DNA of 64,000 bases from contig CM055728.1 in NCBI GenBank assembly GCA_029465975.1, positions 28,011,392 through 28,075,391 of the forward strand, given 5' to 3'. Of this stretch, positions 12,846-25,904 are shown in pieces. The DNA comes from Dallia pectoralis. Its lineage: Eukaryota; Chordata; Actinopteri; Esociformes; Umbridae. The notes under the pieces are model-generated. The model was not told where the DNA came from and ran no database searches. It saw only the letters and a program-made list of their open reading frames with translations. Numbering within the stretch: the stretch's first letter is position 1; each line of letters starts with the position of its first letter. A program made the translations under genes and the position numbers.

Positions 12846-13570
12846 ACGAGCGAGACTAGTTGATTTCTAATGTTCAGCTCACTCTCACCAGAGTGAGACT
12901 AGTTGATTTCTAATGTTCAGCTCACTCTCACCAGAGTGAGACTAGTTGATTTCTAATGTTCAGCTCACTCCCACCAGAGTGAGACTAGTTAATTTCTAAT
13001 GTTCAGCTCACTCTCACCAGAGTGAGACTAGTTGATTTCTAATGTTCATCTCACTCCCACCGGAGTGAGACTAGTTGATTTCTAATGTTCAGCTCACTCT
13101 CACCAGAGTGAGACTAGTTGATTTCTAATGTTCAGCTCACTCCCACCAGAGTGAAACTAGTTGATTTCTAATGTTCAGCTCACTCTCACCAGAGTTAGAC
13201 TAGTTAATTTCTAATGTTCAGCTCACTCTCACCAGAGTTAGACTAGTTGATTTCTAATGTTCAGCTCACTCTCACCAGAGTGAGACTAGTTGATTTCTAA
13301 TGTTCAGCTCACTCTGACCAGAGTGAGACTAGTTGATTTCTAATGTTCAGCTCACTCCCACCAGAGCGAGACTAGTTGATTTCTAATGTTCAGCTCACTC
13401 CCACCAGAGTGAGACTAGTTGATTTCTAATGTTCAGCTCACTCTCACCAGAGTGAGACTAGTTGATTTCTAATGTTCAGCTCACTCTCACCAGAGTGAGA
13501 CTAGTTGATTTCTAATGTTCAGCTCACTCTCACGAGAGCGAGACTAGTTGATTTCTAATTTTTCAGCTCA
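12846..13570. repeat. 43-bp minisatellite, about 16 copies
   Basis: A 43-bp unit containing GAGACTAGTTGATTTCTAAT recurs throughout. Point variants (CTCTCACC/CTCCCACC, GAGTGAG/GAGTTAG, GTTGATT/GTTAATT) are shared by neighbouring copies, as expected for local unit duplication. ACTAGT (SpeI) is present in every unit, so digestion would produce a 43-bp ladder. Confidence 0.95.
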
Positions 13571-14073
13571 CTACCATCAGCTAAGCCCACACAACATTTG
13601 ACGTCATCAATCGTTGTTGTGTTCTTATTGTGTAATTAAATTCCAAGCTCCTTCATTGTGGACCAATACCCCATTAAGTCACGCTTTAGTCTCTTCAGGC
13701 AGGGAAAATTACAGTGAAAAGAGTGACGAGACAGATATAAAAGACACTCTCTCTGTACCCTTAAAATCATCCCTGGCTCTTAGTTTTCACCCCTTACATG
13801 AACCAAACTAACAGTTATAGTTAAACTATATATATAGTTAAACCAAACTAACTATATTATCAAACAAACTTCCCTTCCTCTTACCATAATCGCCACTCTT
13901 TCTGTTGTTTACGTTATTTAGATGACATTTTATCCAGAGAAAATGACATAGATTATCAATTGCATTCATTTAGTGTAATTTATCTTAATGTCAACTACAA
14001 GATATTTTTTGTAATATGTATTAGTGAAAGTGGGTAGATAGTTTGTGTGTGGTTTTTATAGTCCACTATCCAT

Positions 14074-14325
14074 ATGCTCAGCCATAAACTCATCCATAAG
14101 CTCATCCATAAGCTCATCCATAAGCTCATTCATAAACTCATCCATAAGCTCATCCATAAACTCATCCATAAACTCATCCATAAGCTCATTCATAAACTCA
14201 TCCATAAGCTCATCCATAAACTCATCCATAAGCTCATCCATAAGCTCATCCATAAGCTCAGCCATAAACTAATCTATAAGCTCATCCATAAGCTCATCCA
14301 TAAGCTCATCCATAAGCTCATCCAA
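14074..14325. repeat. 12-bp minisatellite (CATCCATAAGCT)
   Basis: About 21 copies of a 12-bp unit. As a multiple of three it leaves several frames open on both strands (69-84 codons); these are rejected as genes. Confidence 0.95.
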
Positions 14326-14650
14326 TAGTAGAATCCCTGACATTCCACTGCATAGACAGTGTGGAACCTCGGAATCCCTGACATTCCACTGGATAGACAG
14401 TGTGGAACCTCGGAATCCCTGACATTCCACTGGATAGACAGTGTGGAACCTCGGAATCCCTGACATTCCACTGCATAGACAGTGTGGAACCTCGGAATCC
14501 CTGACATTCCACTGGATAGACAGTGTGGAACCTCGGAATCCCTGACATTCCACTGCATAGACAGTGTGGAACCTCGGAATCCCTGACATTCCACTGGATA
14601 GACAGTGTGGAACCTCAGAATCCCTGACATTCCACTGGATAGACAGTGCG
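14326..14650. repeat. 41-bp minisatellite adjoining the 12-bp array
   Basis: About eight copies of a 41-bp unit with CATTCCACTGGATAGACAGT (14341, 14382 and onward). It directly abuts the unrelated 12-bp array. Copies alternate in an ordered way between GGATAGACAG and GCATAGACAG. The phase shift per unit makes three interlocked spurious minus-strand frames. Confidence 0.95.
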
Positions 14651-15230
14651 CATAGTGAGGGGGGATTTGTAGGTTGGTTGTCATTATTTATATTGGTTCA
14701 TTGTGTTTCGTTCCGGTGTGAATAAGGTGCAGAGTGTTGCTATTAAATAATACAGTTACCGTGAGCCTCATCGTCTGAATGGCAGGTGGACAGTTTTCTG
14801 ACTGAAGCTGCACAGGCGACCCCCAGGAAGCAGCGTGTCTGTCTTTAGTTCTGCATTATGGTCTTACTAAATCAATAAGTCAATACAAAATGAATAGCTT
14901 AGGGCTTTACTCAACAGGCCCCTGAAAAACAATATCATGTTGCCCTTGATTGGTGTTTAACCGAGTCATCTCTAGAGACACAACAGGCCGGCCAGGATGT
15001 TGTTGAATGAACCAAAAATCAAAGCGTTTGAGCGTTTCTCAAATCAGGAATCTGAAATACAAATCTGGTTTCTCCAATTATGAACCAGAAATGAAACCAT
15101 TGGTTGTAAAACATGGGATCTGCCGTAGCGTCTGGAGTCATGCTGAAACCAACACATCCAAGCCAACACAGTGAGTTCTATACAGGCAGAATGCTCCCAG
15201 ACACTTTAAGAGTAAAATAATGTTTGGTAC
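14651..15230. other. wnk3 intron 1, 5' part
   Basis: Non-coding sequence following the wnk3 exon 1 donor on the minus strand. The exon 1 reading frame happens to stay open for 31 more codons (to 15138), but this extension follows a good GTACC donor and has no WNK similarity. Confidence 0.5.
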
Positions 15231-16004
15231 CTGTAGTTCACACCAGGCCACCTCCACCCAGGTCTCCGTATCCAAGCCTTTATACACGGTTTTAAAGGCA
15301 CCCCTCCCCAGCTCAATGTCAAACTTCAGAAACCTCCCCCCCGGCGAGGTGGCCACGGCCTTCATCTCTGCCTCCTCCTCCTGTTCCCTGTCCCTCTCCT
15401 TCCCCGTCTGGGCCGGGGCAGATGACGGAGTGTCCTTGGCCCCGGGGTCCTGGATGTTGCCTGGGCTGGAGGGGTCATGGTGGGTCGGGTCGTGACCCAA
15501 CACTGCGGTGGCGGAGGCGGCTGCAGATGCCGGGACGCCGGAGAGGGTGAAGTCTGAGTCCAAATGGGGAGCAGAGTGGGAGGCCTCCGGGGTGTCTGCC
15601 GGCGTCTCGTCCTCCTCGCAGATCTCAACACTCTTCCGGAAGAAGCGTTTCTCTCTCCTCAGTCGAGTCCCGTGACCGCCGGAACCCGAAGCTGCCAGGG
15701 CAGGAGCCGGCGACGTGGGCGTGGAGAAAGACGTCGGTTTGAAAAGGGGAGTGTGTTCCTCATCGTCCCTGTCCTCTGTCTCTCCATGACCCCCTCGGCC
15801 TCTTCCTCCTCCTGTTCCTTCTGCGGATCCAACCCCCTCCGCAGCTCTCCTCTCCTCTGTCTGGGAAGAGGGGAAGTCGGAAGGGGTGCTGTGTGTCCTC
15901 TCCCTCCTGCCGGCCTCCTGCTCCTCCTCCTTCTCCTCCTGCTCTCCATCAGGTTTGTCGGAGGACTCCTGCGTCCCTGTTGGTTCTCCAGGGTCTGTTG
16001 CCAT
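15231..16004 (-). CDS. wnk3: WNK lysine-deficient protein kinase 3, first coding exon (partial gene)
   Basis: WNK kinases phosphorylate OSR1/SPAK and so control Na-K-Cl and K-Cl cotransport and cell volume. This exon encodes residues 1-258, from an ATG at 16004-16002 to a GT donor directly after codon 258 (phase 0). The start MATDPGEP and SDKPDG, the RFFRKSVEICEEDE stretch and EEEAEMKAVATSP resemble WNK3 more than WNK1, 2 or 4 as I recall them. Residues 225-258 begin the kinase domain: GRGAFKTVYKG carries the displaced WNK catalytic lysine (K238), and EVAWCELQ has cysteine (C255) where other kinases have the ATP-binding lysine. Residues 10-220 are acidic, low-complexity and GC-rich, as in the variable N-termini of WNKs. 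Later exons are not seen to the left in 15 kb, so intron 1 is long or the gene continues outside the window. The family is near certain; the paralogue assignment is from memory. Confidence 0.9.
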
Positions 16005-18205
16005 AGGGACGCGCCTCCTCCTCCTTCTCCTCCCCGTCCTCTCCTCCTCCCCCTCCTCCTCCTCCTTGAACCCTCTGGTTCTCCTTCAGTCCCCGTCTCT
16101 CCTCTTGTTCTGAGGTCCTCCTCTAACTAAGTTCTTTGGCAGCTGTTCTTCCGGTGTTGCTGGTGACTCAGAGACTGGATCTGGCCACAAAAGTAGACTC
16201 CTTCTGTAGTCCTCCTTTGCTCTCTTTCCTTGAGAGTCTTTATAAAGGCAAAAAGAATAAATGCAGGACAACCGTTTTGGTCTCCAACACTAGTTGTCTG
16301 TCCTCACTTTCCTTCTCTTCATGTCCTAAAGAACATAGTATTTTCGTGATAAATCCTCACCTCAAAAAACCTTATAAACACACAGACACACAAACACACA
16401 CACACACACACGCACTCACGCACACACACACACAGAAAGGAGACAGAAAGGAGTCTTTTAAGTCACTGGGAGCATTATGCTGAGAGAAAATGTGGCCTCT
16501 TCTTCCTTCTTCTAGATAATCCTGTCTTTCAGAGCACTGAGGTGAATCTCCTTCAAGTAAATCCTGTGAAGAAAAACATCAACAACTCATTAGTATTCTA
16601 CAAGCTAGTATTGTGACATGCTAATAACTTTCCAGTGAACTGTACAAGTCATATTCATTTAAATTAAAATCCTATATTTCCAAGAACACCCTTTTTAGTT
16701 TGATATTTGAGACATTTCATGTGTCGTGTGATTGGGAGTTTCGGATAGATGTGGATGAAAATACATCAACACAAAATGTTTTTATCAAATATAACAATAG
16801 TATATATTATTTTTTAGGGGGTGAAAGGATCTGTTTTATAGTTCAGCTAACGGTCGAGATATCCCACAATGAGAACTGTAACTCACCCGTAACATGCATT
16901 CAGACTGACTGACAGGAGATGGAAGACATTTCATTACCGCTGTGTGACAGTATTAACACGAATATATTAACTTATTTATAAAGGTGTATGTTACTCCTGT
17001 TTGTGTAGCAGAGGATTAAGCAACGTACAGGCTGACAGAACAATGTAGCAGTGTTTATCTGAGTGGATAGTGAGGAATCACCCCAGGACTCCTATTAAAT
17101 AGAGCTCTCTGTCAAAATGGCTGCCAACAATGTGATAAATAATTATCAAGTAATTTACGGTTCTTATTAGCGGGGAAATGTTCTTACAATTCTCAGTGGA
17201 TTGGTACCCTGATTTTAAATGCAACAACGTCCTAATAGCACACTTGAAAACTCATCTTGTCTTGCTTTAATGTATGGTATTACTCCAAGCCATTTCCCCT
17301 GTGTCTATTCCAACTTGTGTTGATTGCTTTTCATTGACAAGGAACTGGAAACAAGGCATTTCTATTCAATGATATTTTGCTATCTTCAGTTTTTGTGGCT
17401 GCCAGCATTTCAAATGTAGCTAAGTCGTCTCACCTAGCTAGCTCTCTTTGTGTTGGCATCCATGGCCGTAGCTAACGCAGGAAAGGTGTATATGATTCAG
17501 GGGGCCCAAGGCTTGGCGGGGCCCACTGATCCTAATAACATTCCTGGCGGCCCAGGCATATATCTTTTTTCGGGGTGACCAATATTCCTAGTGACAGCCC
17601 AGTTGACAGATGCCCCGGCAACAGAATTAAAAGTAAAACCAAAAAACAGGGACTTTGTTATTCACAACGTTAGCGTTTACTGTCTATTTCGTCTGGAGAT
17701 TTCATTTAATCTTGAACCACAGGACATGGACAAACTTGCTCATTCTGGCCTCCTTCAAATCATATCACAATTATTTTATCTCCATTCAGGCATGTTTTCA
17801 AATTAAACTAAGAGAATATCGGCAACCACAATGTGAAAACCTGTCACTCAATCTAGTGATAGAATGCAGCAGAACGAAGGTGGGCGGAAAAACCATCCGT
17901 TTCAGAGGCAGAGACAAGGACGCACAGATGCCATAACTTAATTTAATCCAGTTTGCCACAGCAGGAAAATAATCCTGCTGCAACTGTAAATGAACTCAGC
18001 TATGTGGATTACAAGGAATTCTAAATTGGTAGGGAGGATAGACAAACTGTAATAGGATAGACAAATAATAATCTGTCTCTGGATCAGAGAGAGATGTAAA
18101 CAGATGGGCACGTACCCGGCAACAAACAAGGAGGGGGGGGGGGGCTGTTCATTAAACTTGTATCCCAGTGTCTCCAGGGCAGGGAGTTCCCAGGGACAGA
18201 GCAAC
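16005..18205. other. wnk3 5' flank or 5'UTR, non-coding
   Basis: Immediately upstream of the wnk3 start the minus strand is GA-rich (plus strand CTCCTC repeats, 16010-16075), probably 5'UTR. A (CA)n microsatellite lies at 16380-16436. Around 17465-17580 there is GGGGCCCAAGG-type sequence that may be a transposon remnant. No exon is recognised; the transcription start of wnk3 is not located. Confidence 0.4.
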
Positions 18206-18460
18206 ACACATACACACACACACACACGTATACACACACACACACGTATACACGCACACACACATACACACATACACACGCACACATACACACGTACACA
18301 TACACACGTACACACGCGTACACATACACACAAACACACACACACACACGTATACACGCACATACACATACACACATACACATACACACATACACACGCA
18401 CACATACACACGCGTACACATACACACAAACACACACGCACACACATACACACACATACC
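18206..18460. repeat. Compound (CA)n microsatellite with ordered TA and CG interruptions
   Basis: About 250 bp of alternating purine-pyrimidine sequence (ACACAC with TACACA, ACGTAT and ACGCGT blocks). A higher-order block of roughly 90 bp appears twice (near 18220 and 18345). Such DNA is prone to adopt Z-form. Overlapping open frames of 101-171 codons are repeat artefacts. Confidence 0.95.
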
Positions 18461-21129
18461 AGACCGAGTTATTACAGTACATCAAACACATTGACAAACA
18501 CCCAGCCCAACCCTCCCTCCCTCACCCTAACACCCACCCACCCCTCACTCTCTCCCTCTCTTTGACCTCTTACTGACTCACTCACCATCACTCAGTCTCG
18601 CTCACCATCACTCACTCTCTCAGTCTCACTCACCCTCTCACCATCACTCTCACTCACTCAATCTCTCACACTTTCACTCTCACTCACTCACACTCACCCT
18701 CTCACTCTCCCTCTTTTTGACCTCTTCCTGACTCGCTCACCATCACTCACTCTCTCAGTCTCACTCACCCTCTCACCATCACTCTCACTCACTCTTTCAA
18801 ACTCGAGTCTCCCTGTGGGTAATTGACCTGGGGGTACTTAAAAACACTAGGCCTATTAGTGACATTTATAAGGGGGAGTACTTCGGAGATACTCCAAGCA
18901 AAGCAAATGTATATCAGTGGCGGTGTAACTGAAAAAGGTAGTGACCCCCTGCCCAAAGACAGAACCAGCAGATCCCCTGCATGTAGACTCCTCCCAACTT
19001 ATTGGGACTGTTTATGAACATACAGCAAACAGACTGTATGAAACGATCAACAGGGTTATGCATATTGTCATTTTCAACAGGTGAAACATTACGGATAAGT
19101 TACCAAGATTAAAACATTTTTCAATTGCCGAACACATCGGAAAGACCATTTCCTTTTGCCGATACTTGAGGTCCTCTGAAGAGCACTCATAAATGCTGCA
19201 CTCATCATGGACCGTTCCATTAAATTCAAACCACAGACTGGAAATGGGATTCAAATCCATATATTGAGATGGGCATTGCAAAACGTTGACGATATCAGCT
19301 ACTTTTGTGTGGCTCGTGAGTGTGTGCTCTAGGTCTTGCTGGAAGAGCTGCTTGCGGCCAAGTTCTAGAAGTCAAGTCCTGTTGCACCATGGCGCCGCCT
19401 ACATTGTACATATTTGCCAATCCTTGACTGTACAAAACAAAAAAAGCAACCATTCTCCATGGGTCATTAGCATGGAGGTAGTGAATAATTGTATGTTTAT
19501 AACTTTATAATTGTGGCCTATTGCTTGTTCTTCCACCTTGACCATCTGTAATTATTGGCTCAGAATTTCTCGTGTACTCTAACAGTAAGGTAGGTTCGTA
19601 GTAGTGTTTTTTTTTACCAATTCCCTGATCTATAAAGGTATAAAAGTATAAATAAATATCCGAGCTCTTTTGCCTTTACCCATGGTGATAGATGACTAAC
19701 GAGTTTTATAGGCATAGCACTTAATATGTATATCTCAGTGAAACAGGAGATAATGGAAGGACACTATACAGTGTCGTGGAAAAGTACAGAGACCGTAACT
19801 ACTTTTCACAAACAGCTGCTTTATTCAAGATTCATGAACCTGGAGTGGGATTATATGAGATTTATGAAAGCTCCCAAAAATACATTATATATATTAAATC
19901 ATTATAAGAATAAATTGAGGTGTTAATAATTGTAATCTTTAATTTTGCAAAAACAATACACGCTTCCCCAGGAGATATTATTCGCATGAAATAATACTTA
20001 TTACCTGCTTTGTATATTCTATGCAGCCTTTACCAAGGGTGCCAATAATTTAAAATGTGATTTTATATAAACCTGCAGATACACACGCTGACCCAAAAAC
20101 ACACATGCAGGTACGCAGGCACCATGCGTGCAACTGAACAAACACACACACACACATCTCCCCTTTCCAAAACAAAGAAAAATGGGAAAAGGAATTTCCT
20201 GACACCAGGCGAACAGCAACCTATGGAAACAGCAAACACCAATCACCACAGTTAAGACTGAAGGACGATAGCCAATCAGTGATTAGACAAAGCCTTGTTT
20301 TGGTGGCTGGGCATAAACATCACACCCTATTCTCTTCACAGAGCACAAGTGCTTGTGAAAATAGTACACTATTACCTACAGAGTACACTTGGAACGAGTG
20401 CCACGGGTGAAATCAGTGCACTATCAAAGGACTAGGGTGCAATTGAAGACGTGCATAACGCGCTAATGGCAGTTGGATCATGCAGTCCACATGTCAAGTC
20501 TGATCTCAGGCTTCTCCATTCAGCCGTATGGCACCATTAACTAACTCACCATACGGGACATGCAGGGTTCTGTCTCGCTGACCCTTCAGGCATTATGGGA
20601 ACACGCAGGTGTGTGAGTTTGTCTGGGCACCAGCAGTCAGCCAATTACTGAGACAGTTCCTCTCAATGCAGTCTGATTATATTTCAAATCCACAGCAACA
20701 ACCACCATGACACTTCCAACATTACAAAACGTTCACATTTGTATATTACCGCTCGGTTCCATCCGACCCAAAAGTTTTCAGATGGAACTGCCTAACCGAG
20801 TTCCGCCTAACATTTGTCCGGGCTAACGCAAACACGAGACAAAAAAATAGCTAGCCACAGTAAGTTTCAGCACATACCTCATGGGGACCCAACTGATCTC
20901 TAATGAGACTTTAAACCGATATGATTAGCACATTCTCCGTCGCAGCTGTGGGCCGCGAGACACAGAGGTTGTCTCTTCCTCTCTCCCTGAGTGGACAAAC
21001 AGCAGACATAACAAGTCCTGTGGTACACGGTTCCCTGTCTCCCTGTTGATCATCCTGCACTCTGTGGCCACTCTAATCCCCCGGGACCCAACTGCTTCTG
21101 TACACTCAGACAGACAAAGGAGGAGCCTG
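18461..21129. other. Non-coding; CTCACTC-rich tract at 18480-18800
   Basis: 18590-18800 is built from degenerate CTCACCATCACTCACTCTC motifs, similar in type to the satellite at 9-11 kb, with one duplicated block of about 140 bp (TTTGACCTCTT at 18560 and 18715). The remainder, 18800-21130, has no recognised gene or element. Confidence 0.4.
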
Positions 21130-21415
21130 CGGAAATGGGGTGTGTGTGGAAATGGGGTGTGTGGAAAGGGGGTGTGTGTGTGGAAAGGGGGTGTGTGTGT
21201 GGAAAGGGTGTGTGTGTGGAAATGGTGTGTGTGTGGAAAGGGGTGTGTGTGGAAAGGGTGTGTGTGTGTGGAAATTGGGTGTGTGTGGAAATGGGGTGTG
21301 TGTGGAAATGGGGTGTGTGTGGAAATGGGGTGTGTGTGGAAATGGGGTGTGTGTGGAAAGGGGGTGTGTGTGGAATGTGGGTACATGTGGAATGTGGGTA
21401 CATGTGGAATGTGGG
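21130..21415. repeat. 17-bp G/T-rich minisatellite (TGTGTGTGGAAATGGGG)
   Basis: Units start at 21304, 21321 and 21338 and continue outwards, with AAATGGGG and AAAGGGGG variants and 17-21 bp spacing. Regular GGGG runs every 17 bp give the plus strand G-quadruplex potential. Open frames on both strands are artefacts. Confidence 0.95.
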
Positions 21416-22189
21416 TGCGTGCAATCTGTGTTTGTCTACGCCCGATGGGGGACTGACGTAGATGTTTGGTGGTGGTGGGTTGATAGTGGGGTGAGTTTGA
21501 TGAGAGGTGGCATTACAAATAGGCAGTGGGAGAGGATTTGGGGGACACTATGGCTCTGAACTGACGGGGAGAGATCCAGAGGGTGAACGAGGAAGGCCTA
21601 AAGAGTAGAATTCAGAGTGAAGAAGATGAAAAGAAACAGAGCAGAGAGAAAGAGAGAGATGGAGGGGGGTGGATGTGGAGAGTGGGAGATGGAGGAATCG
21701 ATGAGAGCAGGGTAGATACATGGAGGGAGAGCGGAGGAGAGAGCGGGGGTAAGAGATGGAGTGAGAGAGAGAGATGGAAGGAGAGGAATAAAGAGATAGA
21801 GAGATGGAGGGAAAGAGATAGAGAGATGGAGGGAGAGGGATAGAGAGAGATTGAGGGAGAGGGATAAAGGGAGAGAGAGATGAAGGGTGAAACAGCGGGG
21901 GGGAGTGAGGCTGGCTGGTTCGAAGAGGGAAAATGTGTGTGAAAGAAAACAAGAGGGAGATAAAGAGGGGGTGACACAGACAAAAAGGGGGTTGAGGGGG
22001 ATTTTCCCTGATAAAATATGTCCCTGTGTTTGTGTGAATGAAAGCAGTGACTATGGCTAAATTTCAGCTTGAACAGAAACAACACCAACAAGTCTGTCAT
22101 GAGAGTGGAACGGAGAAAAACAGGAGTGGTTCAAATGGGGTTGAATGACAAATAGTGGAGTCAATTGGTCCCATCTGCATAGTGCTAAT
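21416..22189. other. Purine-rich non-coding tract
   Basis: 21590-21990 is strongly G/A-biased on the plus strand (GAGAGAGATGGAGGGA motifs), a homopurine-like tract. No gene is seen. Confidence 0.45.
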
Positions 22190-22990
22190 ACTTCATGGTG
22201 CTAACATTTCATAATGCTACATTTAATGGTGCTAACATTTCATAATGCTACATTTAATGGAGCTAACATTTCATAATGCTACATTTAATGGTGCTAACAT
22301 TTCATAATGCTACATTTAATGGTGCTAACATTTCATAATGCTCCATTTAATGGTGCTAACATTTCATATGCTAAATTTAATGGAGCTAACATTTCATAAT
22401 GCTACATTTAATGGTGCTAACATTTCATAATGCTACATTTAATGGTGCTAACATTTCATAATGCTACATTTAATGGTGCTAACATTTCATAATGCTACAT
22501 TTAATGAAGCTAACATTTCATAATGCTACATTTAATGGAGCTAACATTTCATAATGCTACATTTAATGGTGCTAACTTTTCATAATGCTACATTTAATGG
22601 TTCTAACATTTCATAATGCTACATTTAATTAAGCTAATATTTCATAATGCTACATTTAATGGTGCTAATATTTCAAAGTGCTTATACTTCATATAGGCCT
22701 AATGCTAATATTTGATGGTGCTAATATATAATAATGCTAATATTTTATAGAGCTAATATTTTTAAATGATAATACATCATGATAATATTTAATGATGATA
22801 AAACTTCATAACGGTAATACCTCATAATGAAAATATTTCATGATGCTAATACTTCGTAATGCTAATATTTCATAATGATAAAACTTCATAACGCTAATAT
22901 TTAATAATGATACAACTTCATAAAGCTAATATTTCATAATGATAACACTTCATAACGGTAATAGTTCATAATGATAATAATTATTTCATA
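22190..22990. repeat. 31-bp AT-rich minisatellite, decaying to the right
   Basis: About 16 near-perfect copies of a 31-bp unit (GCTAACATTTCATAATGCTA) from 22200 to about 22680. These are followed by 300 bp in which the same TAATATTTCATAATG words continue with much more divergence, so old and young copies are spatially sorted. Confidence 0.9.
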
Positions 22991-23161
22991 GTCATAGATG
23001 TCGTCACAGGTGGTCTGGCATTGGTTTTAACATGAGGCGCTACTACCACCGCTACACTGCTCATAACAGTGGGGTCAAACCTGTGTAGATGTCAGGGGTA
23101 GTGACTGCACATTCCTCTGTTTGACCGCACGTCTAAATAAGTATATTCAAATGATTGTAGA

Positions 23162-24185
23162 CATGAGTAGGATGAACAGGATGAGGAGGGTGAGTAGGAT
23201 GAACAGGATGAGGAGGATGAGTAGGATGAACAGGATGAGGAGGATGAGTAGGATGAACAGGATGAGGAGGATGAACAGGATGAGGAGGATGAGTAGGATG
23301 AACAGGATGAGGAGGATGAGTAGGATGAGTAGGATGAACCGGATGAGGAGGATGAGTAGGATGAACCGGATGAGGAGGATGAGTAGGATGAACAGGATGA
23401 GGAGGATGAACAGGATGAGGAGGATGAACAGGATGAGGAGGATGAGTAGAATGAACAGGATGAGGAGGATGAGGAGGATGAAGAGGATGAGTAGGATGAA
23501 GAGGATGAGGAGGATGAACAGGATGAGGAGGATGAGTAGGATGAAGAGGATGAGGAGGATGAACAGGATGAGGAGGATGAAGGATGAAGAGGATGAGGAG
23601 GATGAGTAGGATGAACAGGATGAGTAGGATGAACAGGATGAGGAGGATGAACAGGATGAGGAGGATGAGGAGGATGAACAGGATGAGTAGGATGAGTAGG
23701 ATGAACAGGATGAGGAGGATGAGTAGGATGAACCGGATGAGGAGGATGAGTAGGATGAACAGGATGAGGAGGATGAACAGGATGAGTAGGATGAGTAGGA
23801 TGAGGAGGATGAACAGGATGAGGAGGATGAACAGGATGAGGAGGATGAGTAGAATGAACAGGATGAGGAGGATGAGGATGAAGAGGATGAGTAGGATGAA
23901 GAGGATGAGGAGGATGAACAGGATGAGGAGGATGAAGAGGAGGAGGATGAGTAGGATGAAGAGGATGAGGAGGATGAGTAGGATGAAGAGGATGAGGAGG
24001 ATGAAGAGGATGAGTAGGATGAGTAGGATGAAGAGGATGAGTAGGTTGAACAGGATGAGTAGGATGAAGAGGATGAGTAGGATGAAGAGGATGAGGAGGA
24101 TGAAGAGGATGAGGAGGATGAGTAGGATGAGTAGGATGAAAAGGATGAGGAGGATGAGGAGGAAGAGGAGGATGAGTAGACAGGA
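23162..24185. repeat. 1.0-kb GGATGA-type repeat (GGATGAGGA, GGATGAACA, GGATGAGTA)
   Basis: Units of 9, 12 and 15 bp built on GGATGAnnA are repeated more than 90 times, in higher-order blocks. One block of about 470 bp is seen from 23160 and again, altered, from 23600. All lengths are multiples of three apart from rare slips, giving frames of 386 and 421 codons (minus) and 162 and 208 codons (plus). These encode only HP, S/C/Y or RM repeats and are rejected as proteins. Confidence 0.95.
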
Positions 24186-25904
24186 TGAATGGAATGAGTT
24201 GAATGAGTAAGGATGAGATCTTCAGGTCCATGAACAATAACAGCAGGAGCATTTGTACAGTTGCGTGCCTCCATTATTAAACATATGGGTTCACATTTTA
24301 CTCTCAGAAGGTCTAATAAGTATAACATTTGTAAACCTATTGGTCGAAGTCCTAAGATTTGATATTCAAAGGCTATATGCGCAAATCCTAACTTTAAAAG
24401 CAGTATTGTCACGTCAATGAGGAATTATTGCACGATAGTCATAAAATATTCATCAGGTTCTCTGTTTAGACAAATGTTTTCAGGCGAGGATTGATATTCC
24501 ATTAGGATGCTTAGTAAGTACAGATAGAGGCAGCTACTCCCGGGGACCACAGTAAACATGAAACCTGACAGAAATAAAGAACAGTAACAGATGAGAACAG
24601 GTCAAGGACAGAACAAATTCAGCATATGATTACACACACGTAACTGTCCCTCACACAGTGGCTCTGTCCGCACATGCTCCGTTATCCTAATCTCACGACA
24701 ACGATGTTCTGTACACAGCAGATAAAAGAAGTCACAAAGGGTGTTTCACACATTCTGTGTCCTTGGTCCTTGGCGTCAGTATTGTGGATTACACCAGAGT
24801 TGTTAACCCCCCCCGGTCGGTTGGGACCCGATATCCTAGGATATCTCTGAGGGGCCGGCATGATTGGAGACACGGGTGTAAATATCAAGCTCAGACCTTC
24901 AGGCCAATTTATATTAAAGCCCAAACGACAGGGCTGCAATGGTGATGGCATTGTGGTTGTGGTTGGTTATTGGTCTGCGAAATGGCTGTGATTACGTTGC
25001 CTAGGCAACGGAAGACATGTTTGTCACAACGCCACATGTGTTTCAGACAGGAGACGAGAGCAACTGTTGAGTCCCCGGTACCACTGACATAAACCCCATT
25101 AGGTCCAGGCCTGGTGCCATTTTCAGGCAGCTCTTGGTTCCATTTAATGCTCCTTTTTACAGTCAGGACATTTTTATTTTATGACAATCTTTATCCTTAA
25201 TTAAACTTATTTACTATATTTGTGCCAGGGTACTGGTGATTATTAGCTAACACAAGAATAACAAGAAGAAGAATTTGGAACCAGAATGTCAAGAAAAGTT
25301 AATAGACAGACAGCAGACCGTACGAAAACAAAACAAAACTCCTATCAAGTGGTGTATCGAGATGACATCAAAAGCCTACCCACCTTTCGCATTAAATCAT
25401 CAAAAGCTAAAGTTAAACTCCCTTTCACAATACATGAGAGTGGGATGAGCCAAACATTTAGCTGTTGTTGGGAGACGACAAAATATCTTGCCCTTGTCAA
25501 AGCATTTAGAATTGACCTGTTTGTTTCACAGCATCCCACAGTAAGGATCATGTTTCTGGTCCTGCTGCCACAGTGCAGGCTGGGAGTTCACACTGTGTTA
25601 GGGAATAATGAGCTGAGCTGGGATACTAGAATGAAACGCACAATAATTGTTCTGTTCTTATTAGTGAAACCCAAGGCCGAAAAACACAGCAACTACTTTT
25701 GTCCAACCCAGATGAAGCATGTGAGGCGCATGGCTGAGTAGGTAGCATTCAGACAGTAGACCATTCACTAAATCCCTCAGAGATATAGTGTGTGTGGGGT
25801 AGAGAGAGGGAGAGACAGGGTGAGGGGTAGAGACAGAGATATAGTGTGTGTGGGGGGTAGAGAGAGGGAGAAATAGAATGAGGGGTAGAGACAGAGATAT
25901 AGTG
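24186..25904. other. Non-coding; contains an unexplained 151-codon frame at 25286-25741
   Basis: The open frame at 25286-25741 (plus) is the longest one outside repeats between wnk3 and fam3a. It shows no recognisable domain, no flanking splice pattern and no codon bias, and is not called as a gene. 25785-25905 is GAGAG-rich. Confidence 0.35.

Noticed and set aside
15138..15230. Extension of the wnk3 exon 1 frame by 31 codons
   Set aside because: Follows a good GT donor exactly where WNK proteins continue from CELQ in the next exon; the extension has no WNK similarity.
23092..24412. Minus-strand ORFs of 386 and 421 codons, plus-strand 162 and 208 codons
   Set aside because: Translations of the GGATGA array in different frames.
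25286..25741. 151-codon plus-strand ORF
   Set aside because: No recognisable motif or conservation signal and no splice context; within chance expectation for 64 kb in six frames.
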